From: Spisula solida
Lineage: Eukaryota > Mollusca > Bivalvia > Venerida > Mactridae
DNA: 64,000 nt
Assembly: GCA_947247005.1 (NCBI GenBank)
Contig: OX365949.1
Span: forward strand, 7,326,001-7,390,000
Reading direction: 5' to 3'
Of the stretch, positions 24,779 through 36,925 are shown piece after piece. The position numbers and the translations under genes are program-made. How positions within the stretch are numbered: position 1 is the first letter of the stretch; each line of letters begins with the position of its first letter. The notes under the pieces are model-generated. The model worked only from the letters and a program-made list of their open reading frames with translations, was not told the DNA's origin and made no database searches.

Positions 24779-27700
24779 CTGAAAGAAACATATTTCGAAA
24801 ACTTTGTATTACCACCATTTGTAATTGTACAAGTTATCATTTATCGAAACAAAGCTCTTACCATTACTCGGGCACGCAATGCTCGACTCTCGGCTGTGTG
24901 CGGGTATTGATAAAAGCTGGGTTGTATGTACGGTGTTATATTTCCCTTAAGTGTACAGTACAAATTAAATGACTGCATTCGTCTTGTTTAAAATATTAAC
25001 TTAGAAATTACGTATATTGAGTTGGGTATTCGAGGGTCGGTTGTAAAGTAAGATACATGTCTATAAATTAGTATAGTGGTTGCATTTTAGCTGTGTCGAT
25101 TCCCTTTGGTTTCGATATCAATTCGTAAAGCGAATGCCTTGTGGTGTAGTGGGTGAACGCAAACTTCCTACAAGTGTATTTTTAAGAGTTGAAGGTTCGA
25201 TCCTCACCATTTTATTTTATTTTTATTGCGTGTATCCACGTTATTAAGCGTTATACTAAATTACTTTAAATTGATCACTTCTTATGTTCCGTTATCTATC
25301 TATGTTGTAGTGAATAATATTATGTATGGATGACCAGTACTCAAACAATGTGTGGTCCCTGGTCATGTTTAGTCGCAACGGATATGACGTTTTGAAAGCT
25401 GGTACCCAGTTTTTCTACAGTTGTCACAGCAAACACGGATACCTGCAGTTCCTGTGACGTCATATCCGTTGCAGCTAAGCATCTTCTCACTATATAGGAT
25501 ACACTCAGGTAATTTTGACTCAGATAATTTGAAACCATGTGCCCATGCTCATTAGTATTACTTATTGAATCAACAGTACTTACGTGATTCACAAGGTCAC
25601 TGCAGTCTACTGGTATTGGTGGGACGCCCGCGTAAGCGTAACCTAACACTATCTGAAACAAGTAAGTAAGTAAGTTTATTTTCAAAGTCACATTACTACA
25701 AAACATATATAGCAAACATGGCAACGGCAAGTATAAATGTACATATGAAAATAAAACGACAACAAAAAGAAAGTGAGACAAAGCGAAAAGCAGTCTGTGG
25801 ACGTGCGAATTATGCGTGGATAAAGAGAGAGAATCTGTAAAATTAAATTTCTCCGTGTTGAATTTTAAATACTTTAAAAATAAAAACACTTAAGTTTCTA
25901 ATTGTTGATTCACACTTGTCTTCAAAGAGTAATTTTAACTTGAGTATGCTTCGTCGTATCCAGTAAAATCTATTGATGTAAGCTTCTCGTAAGTCATTAT
26001 ATTTCGTACACTCGAGAATAAAATGATATTCAGTTTCGACCTTATTGCAAGAAAGACATAATCTGTTTCGTGCTTCAATTTTTGGTTTTTGCCATTTACC
26101 TGTTTCTATGCGACGATTGTGTGAGGAAACAATTAAACGTGTCATTGCCGTTCTATATTTTAGGATATTTACACATTTAAGAAAATATTGATAATCAAAA
26201 TTAATAATTTCCTTGTAAAATACTGCCCTAGAAGATTCTTCTACGCGTGCGTGCCAGTTTTGTAAGCTGGTATCATGTAACCGTTGTTTGAAAATATGGA
26301 TGAATAATTTAAGTTTGATAGTAGTGTTTTAGCCGACAATACCCATGACTTTTTATTCGGATATAGATCTGCATCTATTTTAGTATATTATATATCAATT
26401 TACGGTACTTATTTTCAGAACTATTCAGAACTTTTAACCAGTATTTAATTTTTCGTATGTATCTGATGTTTTTTAGACTAAATCGACCTAATATACCATA
26501 GATGAAATCATTTTGTGTTGATCGTTTTACTCTTAACACATTTTTACAATATATCGTATGAATTCTCTCTATATGTTCTGCGTTACTAAAACCCAGACCT
26601 CACATGCGTAACATAATATGGGTAACACTAACTTGTCAAATAGTTCTAATCTGTGTGCTATAGAAACGTCAGTGAATTTCATTAAATATTTATTTAATTT
26701 AAATATTGCTTTTTGAGCTTTTCCCACTAAACTTTTTCTGCTTCTGCAAAAGAGCCACCTTGAGTAAAGACAATTTCAAGATATGAGAATACAGAGACTA
26801 CTTCAATGTGCTCTCCGTTTAAATAAAAGTTAATGTTTCTAGGAAGTTGACCAGCCGTTCTAAATACCATGGTTTTTGTTTTGTTTATATTAATTTTCAG
26901 CTTCCATTGAATACAATAATTATTTAAGGTGTCCAATCCTTGTTGCATACCAGCTTCCGTTTCCGAGAATATAGCAATATCATCGTCGTATAACAAAAGG
27001 AACAATTTAACCATATGCATTTCAATACCTTTGAAATTATTAAGTACAAAGTACTCTTCGATGTCATTTAAAAACATTGGGAACAGGAAAGGGGATAGAC
27101 AATCTCCCTGCCTAACTCCAAGCATACATGTAAATTCGTTGCTAAGCGTATTGTCCACTTTGACACGTGTTTTTAGGTTAGTATACATATTTCTTATTAC
27201 ATTCATAATTTCACCCCTGACATCCATTTTAATTAATCTCATCCATAAAGTATTTCGTTCTACGTAGTCAAATGCTTTGCTCAAATCGACAAAACAGCAA
27301 TATAGTTTTTTACTTGAATCGATCATGTGAGTTATTAGGCCATGCAGTACAAAAATATTATCGGTGGTGCTCATATTGCCTCTAAAACCTGCAAGAGATG
27401 TTTGTAAAACACATATGCCCCATGACAGCCCAATAGTCATACATGCCGGTGAAGGTCGCAGTGACCTTGAACTTTGACCTACTGACCTCATAATCAATAG
27501 GGATCATTTTATGTTGCTGACCAACCTCCAGGTAAAGTTTGAAGATTCTAGGTCAAAGCGTTCTTGGGTTATTGAACGGAAACCATTTAACTAGACAGTA
27601 ATTGTAAAGGTCACAATGAATTTGACCTAATGACCTCAAAATCAATAGGGGACATCTACTATTGATGACCAACCTCCATGGAAAGTTTGAAGATTCTTGT

Positions 27701-29724
27701 ACGACCGACCGGCCGACATACCGACAGACAGACATGTGCAAAGCAATATAAACCCTCATCAAAGAAGGGGGCATAATAAAGTATCACATTCAGCATGTTA
27801 ATCTTGGTCGTGTAAAGCGTAACAGTACTTTACAATTGTTCACAATGTATACTAAATAAGTATAGTACAAACATATTAATCTACTATTTGACATACACTG
27901 CCCTCCAAAACTTCCTTCACACTCCTAAACGTTTATGATTTTCTTAAATTGACCAAACATGTCAACATGTGTAACATTTAAAAGTTTTATTGCAGATAAA
28001 TACTGACTAATGTTATTCTAAATAAGAAAATGATAAAATGCAATAATTTATATAGGATTTGAAAGAAACCATGACACTACACTGGCGTTTGTCAATGTAA
28101 GTAAATCGTACACTTTTAAGAGTGTGAAGGAACATTTGGACGGCAGTGTATGCGTAAACATATTAGATCTACAAGCTTCTTGTGTAAAATACATCAATTT
28201 CGGAAATTTAGATTAATGTTTATAGCATACACGCCGTACATAATCGTTGTTCTTTCCGCTTATCAAACCACAGACCAAGAATAAATATAAGACAAGAAGC
28301 CAATGGTTAAATTATTCTAATAAAAGGTTTATAATGTTAAAATGCAACTATCAAGTACAAGTGCTATTTTTTCGAAATATTCATGTGGTTACTCCCACAT
28401 GCATTCCCACCAGGGTGTCGTTTTCCATGTAACTGGTTAGTCAACCTGCACTGACCAATGTGGCTAGAATAACATGGAAGGCCGTTTTCTCGTTAGTGTA
28501 AGATACGAAATGCGAACCATATTCTGTTAATTAAAACGAATGATTTAATGCAGTGCTCACAGAAGTGAGGCTAAGCTTATCAGCACTCAGAAATTTAAGT
28601 CGGAAGCAATTTTTACTCGTCTACGCTTATGTAACCTTAAACTTTTGCTTGGTAAAGCTTCGTGTTTTGCTGTTCGCTCCATCCCTGTAACGGCAGTGTT
28701 ACTGTTTCTGTTATATGTATGTTCATAATAACTTGAGCGAATCGCTCCCGGGATCAAAGATGGTTGTCGGAATGTTACGATATATTTATATGTAAATTAT
28801 ACAAATACATAATAGCATCCATAGATGTGATAATCAACTACACTTCCAGTTTATATATTTATTTCCATAACGTTTTTACATAGTTTCAGTAATCAAACAT
28901 ATAGTGTTCACACGATATTATCACAAAATATTATCCAGTTATTAGTCATTATGATAACGTCCATACTCACTGGACACCTAACTTTCACTCTCTAGAATCT
29001 AAGACTTCGGACAATAACTCAAAATGTTCGTTCGTGCCGGAACCAATGATACCTGTTCCAGCAAGCACGTGACCTACAGAATATCAAGTTTCTAGCAAAT
29101 CTCCAAATCTGTTATCTTACTGACCCGTCACGTGATAGCTATTAATAACTTATTCTGTCAGGTAAACAACTTATCAACAACACACAGACACCTGTGACTA
29201 CTTATATACTTGTGTACATGTAACATGGTTACACTTATATTGCAATTGTAACATTAACTTTTAAGCACATTCCATCAGTAGATCATTAAAATAAAACGAA
29301 CACAGCATCCGTACTGAAAATGTGATGATCCGTATCCCATTGTGAGTAGAATTATTGAAAGTTTTGTCCAACCAATGGCAACCTTACATAAATTATTTTA
29401 GTCGAATAAAATGCGATGTATATTTATTAACAAATGTATACAGTTTCAAGTACTACATTGTACATAGTCCAAAATAAACGTTTAAATATGAATTAATACT
29501 TTCTAGTAAAATTACAAGTAAATGGCAAACAAAACAAATATTTAAACATGTGTTCGTATGATTAAATGTTTTCTAGCTCGATTCATATGCAGTAATATCT
29601 AAATATTTTCACAAGTAAATGGCACACAAATTTAAGAAATTACATAAACAGAAATATAAAATATTGAACACATAATTAAATGACTTACCCCAAGAACAAC
29701 AACAACAGCAGCAGTTTTATCCAT
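24647..29724 (-). CDS. Unrecognised small secreted cysteine-rich peptide gene (3 exons seen, last exon unsettled)
   Basis: Three minus-strand exons, all phase 0 with consensus splice sites: 29724-29689 (12 codons), 25652-25584 (23 codons), 24778-24647 (44 codons). Exons 1 and 2 together make a signal peptide: Met-Asp-Lys, an Ala/Val/Leu-rich core, then a likely cut after AYA, giving a mature start GVPPIP. Mature cysteine spacing is C-x9-C-x5-C-x4-C-x1-C-x6-C-x3-C-x7-C, eight cysteines. A TATA box lies 60 bases upstream of the ATG. The family is not recognised; the layout resembles secreted defence, signalling or matrix peptides of molluscs, but no function is claimed. After exon 3 either a donor GTGAGT is used, or the frame reads on 30 residues to a stop at 24557-24559. 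A possible last exon is 24338-24237 (acceptor TTGCAG, 33 codons, stop), adding one cysteine. Introns contain a LINE, SINE and mini-transposon. Confidence 0.6.
25138..25215 (+). mobile_element. tRNA-derived SINE fragment
   Basis: TGGTGTAGTGGGTGAACGC resembles an A box and GGTTCGATCCTCACC is a good B box, 60 bases apart. Followed by a T/A-rich tail. Confidence 0.5.
25363..25545 (-). repeat. Palindromic repeat, copy 2, with flank
   Basis: Inverted relative to copy 1. Ends read CATGTTTAGTCGCAACGGAT and ATCCGTTGCAGCTAAGCATC. The flank to 25545 also matches (AAATTATCTGAG, CCTATATA). Confidence 0.8.
25584..25652 (-). CDS. Secreted-peptide gene exon 2 (end of signal peptide, first cysteine)
   Basis: Encodes IVLGYAYA, the likely cleavage point, then GVPPIPVDCSDLVNH. 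Acceptor GTTTCAG; donor GTAAGT. The acceptor's pyrimidine tract is the TTAC-repeat tail of an adjacent LINE. Confidence 0.6.
25660..27404 (-). pseudogene. 5'-truncated LINE with TTAC-repeat tail
   Basis: The minus-strand frame to 26727 encodes AGFRGNMSTTDNIFVLHGL, LYCCFVDLSKAFDYVERNTL, GVRQGDCLSPFLF and LLLYDDDIAIFSE, a reverse transcriptase with the catalytic box altered to YDDD. A separate C-terminal frame (26145-25843) carries a knuckle CLSCNKVETEYHFILEC. The 3' end has TTTATTTTC-type sequence and a TTAC tail just before exon 2 of the secreted-peptide gene. The 5' end stops at the mini-transposon at 27412. Frameshifts make it inactive. Confidence 0.85.
27412..27776. mobile_element. Mini-transposon with ATGCCCC/GGGGGCAT ends
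   Basis: Ends ATATGCCCC and GGGGGCATAAT. Inside are GGTCAAGGT-like blocks and a GACCGACCGGCCGACA run. Same family as 38526-38778 and the fragment at 39643. Confidence 0.65.
27896..28148. mobile_element. Tc1/mariner-type mini-transposon, 253 bp
   Basis: TIRs CACTGCC-TCCAAA then TTCCTTCACACTC, roughly 45 bases with mismatches; TA on both sides (27894-27895, 28149-28150). Confidence 0.85.
28149..29682. other. Intron of the secreted-peptide gene; nothing further seen
   Basis: AT-rich, no recognised repeat or coding segment. Confidence 0.35.
29689..29724 (-). CDS. Secreted-peptide gene exon 1 (start of signal peptide)
   Basis: ATG followed by DKTAAVVVVLG and a GTAAGT donor, 36 bases, phase 0. 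A run of four valines gives the hydrophobic core. A TATA box stands 60 bases upstream of the ATG. Confidence 0.6.
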
Positions 29725-29782
29725 CACCAACGTTTCGTTTGATCAATTAAAAAACGAATTGATTTAGTTCGAAACCAATGGC

Positions 29783-29790
29783 GATTTATA
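29783..29790 (-). promoter_or_regulatory. TATA box (TATAAATC) of the secreted-peptide gene
   Basis: GGTATAAATCGC on the minus strand, 60 bases before the exon 1 ATG. This would place transcription start near 29760 and leave a 5' leader of roughly 35 bases. A purine-rich GGGAAAGG lies directly upstream. Confidence 0.5.
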
Positions 29791-31933
29791 CCTTTCCCAG
29801 CAATGGTTGGCACACTTCCGTGTTAGGTATATCCACCAATGAAACAGTTTTGCATCGTGGTCAGTATCATAATTATGTTACCTTTAGAGGTTCCTTATTA
29901 AGTACACTCAAAAGAATGAGGGTTGTTCAAATTGGATTCCAAGTGGTGCTATATCTTTCTTGTATCATTTGTTTTTAAAATAGTGAACTATATAGCATAT
30001 ACCATTGTATTAACTTGAAAGTATTACCTCACATTTTAATATCCGTTCAGTATAGCTACAACAATAGGTCGATTACCGCTGTCTACTCGTGTATACTAAT
30101 GCTGAACTGATTGGGAAAATGTCACTTTTTTCTGACCAAATTCGGTCCCATCTAAGAATCGCTGTTTTCTTAACGTGGGAGCAAATGCAATACTTTAAAT
30201 TAACTTGTTATCACATAATCGCAAATGTAATGACCATAAACAATACGTTGGTTCATTTTTTTCCACCCATGCTACAGATACATAAACAAATATTGGCCAA
30301 CAAAAGACAGAACAAAGGATTGCATTGCAAAACGCACCATGTAGAAATGTACACCTTTTCCTATATAAACGAAGTTTCTACCATTCAATTTGATGTATAA
30401 AATGAACAATGGGTAAATGCCAAGTTTAACGAAGGTAATTATCTTCAGAAATGAAAGAAACACTCCTATAATCGCTGAGCAGCCATATGTTTGAAGGATG
30501 ACATCCTGGTGCAGAGCATTGCGCCTATACATACAGCAGCCATTAACGCGACTTTCTGAGAAGCGTGAATGTTCATGAGATTTCCGACCATGCTTATTCG
30601 TCAAGTATCGTCCCTTGTGACCTTTATTTACCTTCACGTCTCTTAAAATGCATTGTCGGAAAAAAATATCGTTAAGATCTCGGTTTGGCTCTTGTCCAGT
30701 ACCTGGGAATTATAATAAAATCGCATTCTAAAAACGGATTATGTGCTTGAAATTTCTCATATATATCGGAGGTGAATACTGCGAGGGGATCATAATCTTT
30801 TTTCATTAAAATCTATCAAGGATACATTTTATGGGCTTAGTTGCATTCCAATTTGAACACCCATTTGTTCTAATTTTCAGCCACATCCCAATAGTCGACA
30901 AAAAGCCTTGCGAACATTTAATTTGCATATATATATACCATATACCGTGAGCATCCATCAATGATGAACTAAATAAACAAGTTTCAATGTCAAATTTGCA
31001 CGCGACAAACACAAACAACACTGAAGGCTATTACTCGGAAATCCAATTAAATGTTATTTATGCATGTATTTAATTTGATTTACTTCACAAAGCAATGATA
31101 CGTTATACGCTAAATAATATAGCTGAACTTTATCCCTACTTTATATACTAACTTAGAAAATAATATTAAAGCCGACACAGTCCTGTCTCCAGTGTCCTTT
31201 CTATATGCAGTTCTCCATCTGTAGGCCTACTCTGTATTTTCGTTCTTCCCAGTCAGCAATATGGCTCAGTCGCTGGGTTACAAATGAACATTAACTGTTA
31301 TTGTACTGCAAAGTACAATTACAAATATGCTTAGTTGTGTTCTAATCGGACCAAGACACATACTGACGTGCATATTTGAGATAAAGGATCGATTCTAGCA
31401 AATACCGGTAGTACTTAACTAATTTTGTCGAAAATTGTTTTGTCCAACTTTATGTCATAATTTGCTTACATAACCTTATTGTGTTATCATTAAAACATCT
31501 GGCATTGTCAGACCGGCAAGTCTGACATTGTCAGACACAGTCATTCCACTTTGGTGTTCGTGTATTACTGGTATATTTATTATGACATAAATGAACTGCA
31601 TTGCCAGAGGGACACGTGCTATTATTGCACTTCATCAGTGCCGAGCCAACACAAACGTCTCGATTCGATTCCCGTGACCACTACGAGGCTGTCGGCCATT
31701 AGACTTATACCGGAATGTGCAGAAATGCGTTGAGCAGGTTGATATCTACACATCCACCTCCAATATTCCTTAACAAAATATATATAAACAAAAACGTACA
31801 TTTTTAGCGTGGCGGCCATTTTCGTTGTTGTGATAGTGACCAGTTCTATTCTCCCTCGTGTTACCTAGCAACCAAAAACTTGATGAATATGAAAAATTTC
31901 CAGACATAGTCCGGAAGGTAATTAGGCTATTCT
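29791..31933. other. No gene seen
   Basis: Upstream of the secreted-peptide gene. Several unrecognised frames of 60-121 codons (such as 30272-30637) show no domain or splice support. A short inverted motif TTGTCAGACCGGCAAGTCTG lies near 31507. Confidence 0.35.
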
Positions 31934-34250
31934 CATAGGCGGATCCAAGGGGGCGGACCCGGCGTACGCCCACCCTAAAATCGCCAAAGTAAAGTCAATT
32001 CATTTGTTGTATCACACAAAATCACATATTTAAAAAGTCATTTTTGTTCTGCTTTCTGCACGCACAGCGCGGAATTAACATTTTCCACTAACCACAGACA
32101 CTTCGATAGACTCTCTGCCGCCGCGTTATTCAGGTCGAACTTTGCGATTCTGATGTATGGCTCTTTTTGCACATTGATTCTCTTTTCGCTGCATTTTATG
32201 ACAACAAAGATGGATGCGTATTAAGGTATCAGAGGATTATTAAGAGTGAGATTGTGCATGTTTTTTAAAAAAGTATTTTATTCTTTAAATTGAAATGTGT
32301 TGGGTACAGTAAGCATAGTATTATGATGCACTACATGTACTAATGAAGTTCAACCCAAAATAAATATTGATAAAGTGCATTTATTGAAGCATGACTGCAT
32401 TTTTATTGCAAATCTTACTCGTTTACAAACAAAGTCAACATGGCATTAAGAGTCAAAGTTTGTTGTCGGGGACATAGCCAATAGTATAAGGAACAAACTC
32501 TTACAAAGAAATAATTATGAAACAACTTCACGAACTTGTATCATGCAAAAAATCAATGATCATCAATCAGGGTTTCCGCTGGAATTCGCCATTTCCGTTT
32601 TTTGCGGAAAAAAAATAAAAGTGGCGAAAAAAATAAATTCTCAAAGCTAACATTTTTTGTGTGTGAATAAAGTCAATCTAAAGTACAGTCCAGACAACAC
32701 CAATAAACAACTGATAACTGCCTCTGGCCACAATACAAACAGACTGTTAATCCCATCATTAAGGGTCTGATAAGGCGATTAGAAGGTGTGATAAACTGAT
32801 AAAGATCTCCAATTAGCTCTCCGTATCCATCGTCGTATCGGGTTGGGTTTAAAACCAACACATTTACGGTCCGTATTGTGATACGGGATTAATTCGTTTT
32901 ATTTCCGATATTCCTGCTTCTGAAGACATTTTATCAATGCAGCAATCATTAAACACATTTTTTGATATTTAATGACAAACTAAACACCAAAATGTTCTCA
33001 AGAATGATTTATTTAGAACTTTATAATTTACTCCGGCTGACCGTAAGACCGAGTTGGGTGGAGAACAATTTTACAATGTTGGTTGTAATTTGATACGGCT
33101 ATTAAAGTCAATCTAAAGATGTTAACTATCTGTAACTCTTCCAGAAGATGGCATATTTCATGTAATTATAATTATAATCCAAAATTTAACTCCGATAAAA
33201 AATCTCAGGGGGAATTGTATCTTGTTGTTACAAACTTGCATAATATTCGGACGTCAAATTCGGATAACTTTTTCTCCATTATACGTTTTTATGTGGAAAT
33301 ATTTTTAAGACAATCTGAGATCGAACACACAATGTCATAATACAGGTTACTCATGGTTTCTTGGAATTGTGTTGTCCTGTCTTCATTCAATTTCCATAAG
33401 AACAAGAAATTTGATAATATAGCTCCAGTAGGCCTATGCCTGTAAGTTGTAACAAATTTATGGCAAAGTGCTTCACTACTGAAATGGGATGGAGCTTCAC
33501 TTCCATACTTAAAACCAGACGCATAGCTTCCTATAGGCACTGTGGGCTAGTGCCTACACGTTTTCCCAGATATAAAACAAAATGCATTGCAGCAAATAAT
33601 AATCTCTACTCGAGACGGTCAAAAACAGAAATTATGCTTTTCAGTGTTTCCCACCTAACATCACTAAAATTACTAACAGTCTATGGACAAGACGTTAAGC
33701 GAGGTCCCATGTATGATGCATTACATCGGCACGTGATTCAATGACCTTGCAAACCGAAAGTAGAAATATGGCAGTGTTTCTTAAATATCTTTCAAAGTAT
33801 ACATTTTTCAGTCTTAAACTAAGTAAGAGTTTGTCCCCTAGAGTTATATTGTAAAAATGATATACATTTGAGTAAGTACCGTTGGGCAGTTTTTGTGTTT
33901 GCGAACGAGCAAGATTTACAATGAAAATGCTGTCATACTTCAATAAATTCACTTTATTAAAATTTATTTTTTGTTTAACTTCAAGGGTATATGTAGTGCA
34001 TCATAATGCTATGCTTACTGTACCGATCAAATATCAATTTGAAGAATAAAATGCATTTGAAAAAAGCATGCACCCACCCACTATAGATCATCCCCCATGT
34101 CCTTAAATGGAGCTACCGGGGTGATTCGCCCCCCTGGACCCCCTAGCAGGGCTTTGCCCTGCACCCACCAGGGGCCCTTGCGGCCCTCTGGACCCCCAGC
34201 TCATTTTTCATTTCACGCCCCCCTAACACTAAATCCTGGATCCGCCCCTG
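31934..34250. mobile_element. hAT-like element with long diverged inverted arms
   Basis: Ends CATAGGCGGATCCAAG and its counterpart CTGGATCCGCCCCTG; ATTCT flanks both sides (31929-31933, 34251-34255). The CAGGGGCGGATCC end is common among hAT elements, though hAT usually makes 8-bp duplications. Inside, 32251-32520 pairs with 33800-34076 (blocks GTACAGTAAGCATAG, ATTATGATGCACTACAT). No intact transposase recognised. Confidence 0.65.
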
Positions 34251-34427
34251 ATTCTAGGATATGATATCAAGTTGACTTCAGTAAGATTCTAATATTCATG
34301 TTATGCAATTTTAAGAACACAAAAACAGTCAAAATTCCTACAAATTCTGTTAGGTGGGAACTTATGTCACCTGCCTGTACTTTGTAGTGTAGGTTCTCCA
34401 CTGATATATTTGTCATCTGAAAGCTAT

Positions 34428-34640
34428 ATAATCACAACAAACGACGCTCATTCAGATTAATATATTATAATTGTGTCTATAAAATTACGTGCCCTTATCA
34501 CATCGGTTTAATTTATATAATAATAATTAATGATCGCCAGTGGCTAAATACGCTGAAGCGATGCAAGTTTTATTGTTAAATGAATTCCCCTAGACATTAC
34601 ATATCCTATATATAGCATCAGTGTTCTGTAACATAACTTA
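34428..34640 (+). repeat. Dispersed repeat, uninterrupted copy
   Basis: Matches the two halves of the copy split by the element at 18915-20395, so it serves as its empty site. Confidence 0.75.
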
Positions 34641-36599
34641 CAGGATTGCTAGCACTTTCAGCGATTTAGTTTCATTTTCTAGCTCAGTTGTGTGTTGGGC
34701 ATTGAGATGTGTGAGTGTGGTCTGTGTTATTTCTGTACTCGGCTGTATCAGTTGAGTGCTGTCTCACTGTCCATTTGATCTTATTCCTTAACCGAAAAAA
34801 ATGGAGATCACTGAAAATTCCATTCTGTTGTGAACAGTTATTGCATGCATGGAAAAAAGATAAATAGCACACGAGTTGTGCACACACTAAAATCATTAAC
34901 CAACCTCAACACAATATTATTCCGTCCTGGGCATCCTCGTCCGTTGTTGAAGTGACTGAACAGGCCTGCTGCTATACTACTGTTAAATTGTAGTAGAAAC
35001 GGAATATGATTCCATGGGTTCAGAAGATGGGCTGTAACGTTCATTAATATTGCAGTCGAACCGAAGTAGATTCAAGCAGGACCCTGTAAACCCCAGCACT
35101 TCATATTGCTATGTCCAGTTGACAGCCAGTATCAAGAGTGCCATTAATTCTGAATTACAGAACAAACAGTCGTAGACAAAATGACAGTCACTGATAGGTT
35201 GCAGGTGCCTATAGACCCCACACACATTTCTGTCTACAATAACATAAGATATAGACATGTTGACAGACTAACTTAACATGAATTGCACTGCTAACTATAA
35301 CAGATACGATAAGCTTAAGAAATGGTCCATCATATGAAGCCTGTTGTCTACTCAGACTGACATTATGTATGTTTGCGTAGAACGTGTTCTTGTAGATATT
35401 TGAGCAGTGTCAAGTGACAATTATCGCGACGAGTACATTGTGTACAGGATTATTCTTGGTGTGGTACTACTCCAAATTTGATAAAAGCCAAGAAATTTTC
35501 CATTTGAATATTTTGCAAATTGAATAAGATGGACTGGTAGAATTTTCCGAAACATAAGGCTACATCTGCAATATTGTAAACCAATAAAGATGACTTCAAT
35601 ATTTAATGTCCAAGTGCTGATAAGCACAACCCCATTAACACGTTCGTGCTGCATTCAAGCCCCTGTAGTAACAGAATGCGGTCATTTTCTTGGCATTTTG
35701 GGTCTTACACGATATGGTAATAAAACAGGATAAAAATGTCCATGTTAATCTAGCCACTTTGGTCCCCATCAATAGGGCTTATTGGTTACCTGATAAACGA
35801 CGTCATTTTGGCAATGGGTATTAAATCCCAGACATCAAGTTTCGAAGCAGATAAGATGATATTTTACTAATTGCACAAAGTTTGAACAGTATACATATAC
35901 AAGGTTCTAGCAGTGTTTGGCATCCGACTTCTTGGTAGTCAGGTTTTGAACCTTATCTAATAGATGTAGACTTGAACAGTGCCAATACCATACAGGGGTC
36001 GAACAGTACAGGGGTAATCTGGAACCATATAAGGAACAGTGGGTGTATCAGGGGGCAGTACATGAGTGTATTTTAGACCATAGAGGGGGGGTTGAACATT
36101 ACAGGGGTCTATTTTGAACCATAGAGGTTAGGAACTGCATTGATATGTACTTCGGACCATAGAGGGGGTCTACAGTACGAGACAAGAATAAGGCAATGTG
36201 CAGCCCACCTCCCCATGTAGAGCAAACACAGAGAGTAAATCTACATGCAGCACACCACATTCTCGTTAGGGACACAAACAATCATCCACATCAGACAATA
36301 AGAACAACGTCAATGGTGTTTGTAACAGCACATTTATTTCTGCAAGCTACAACAATATCTATTTGTGTATCTGATTCACTGTCCATAGTTTACATAAAAG
36401 CAAAGTCAATAAATAAACATGTTAATGCTGGAAGCAAGTTTGACAATATTTCATCACCAACACATCACACAAATAGCTCAGTCTGTATTAAACTTGTGTA
36501 GTCATGTAAAAAAAAAACTATATTGATAATAACAAAATCACGCACTACAATAAATACATTTCAACAAAGGTAACATAAGAATTTGCATGGAAAATAACA

Positions 36600-36925
36600 A
36601 CAACTGTGCACCAAATATTGCTTCACTTAAAAAGATTCAGAAAGAAAACAATTTAACAAATATAACATTGAAATTATGCATAAAACAATCTCCTTTTTGA
36701 AGATTTCTTCTGACATCATTCTCATCAGTGGTTTGTGAAGTTCCCAGGTGATGAAGAATATGCCAGTCAGCGAGAAAGCTTTACATGAGAAACTCCAGAA
36801 TATTACACAATTGTGCACCAGATATTGCTTGTTTAAACAGATTCAAAAAGAACAAAATCTAACAATAATAACATTGAAATTAGCATAAAGCAATCTCATT
36901 TTAGGAGATTTTTACTACAGCAGAA
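36600..36925. repeat. Two direct copies of a roughly 120-bp segment
   Basis: CTGTGCACCAAATATTGCTT and later TAACATTGAAATTA, CAATCTC recur at a spacing of about 208 bases with 80-90 percent identity by eye. Confidence 0.7.

Noticed and set aside
24622..24972. 116-codon plus-strand frame opposite the cysteine-rich exon
   Set aside because: Antisense to an exon with better support; no splice or start evidence on the plus strand.
26929..27267. 112-codon plus-strand frame
   Set aside because: Antisense shadow of the LINE reverse transcriptase on the minus strand.
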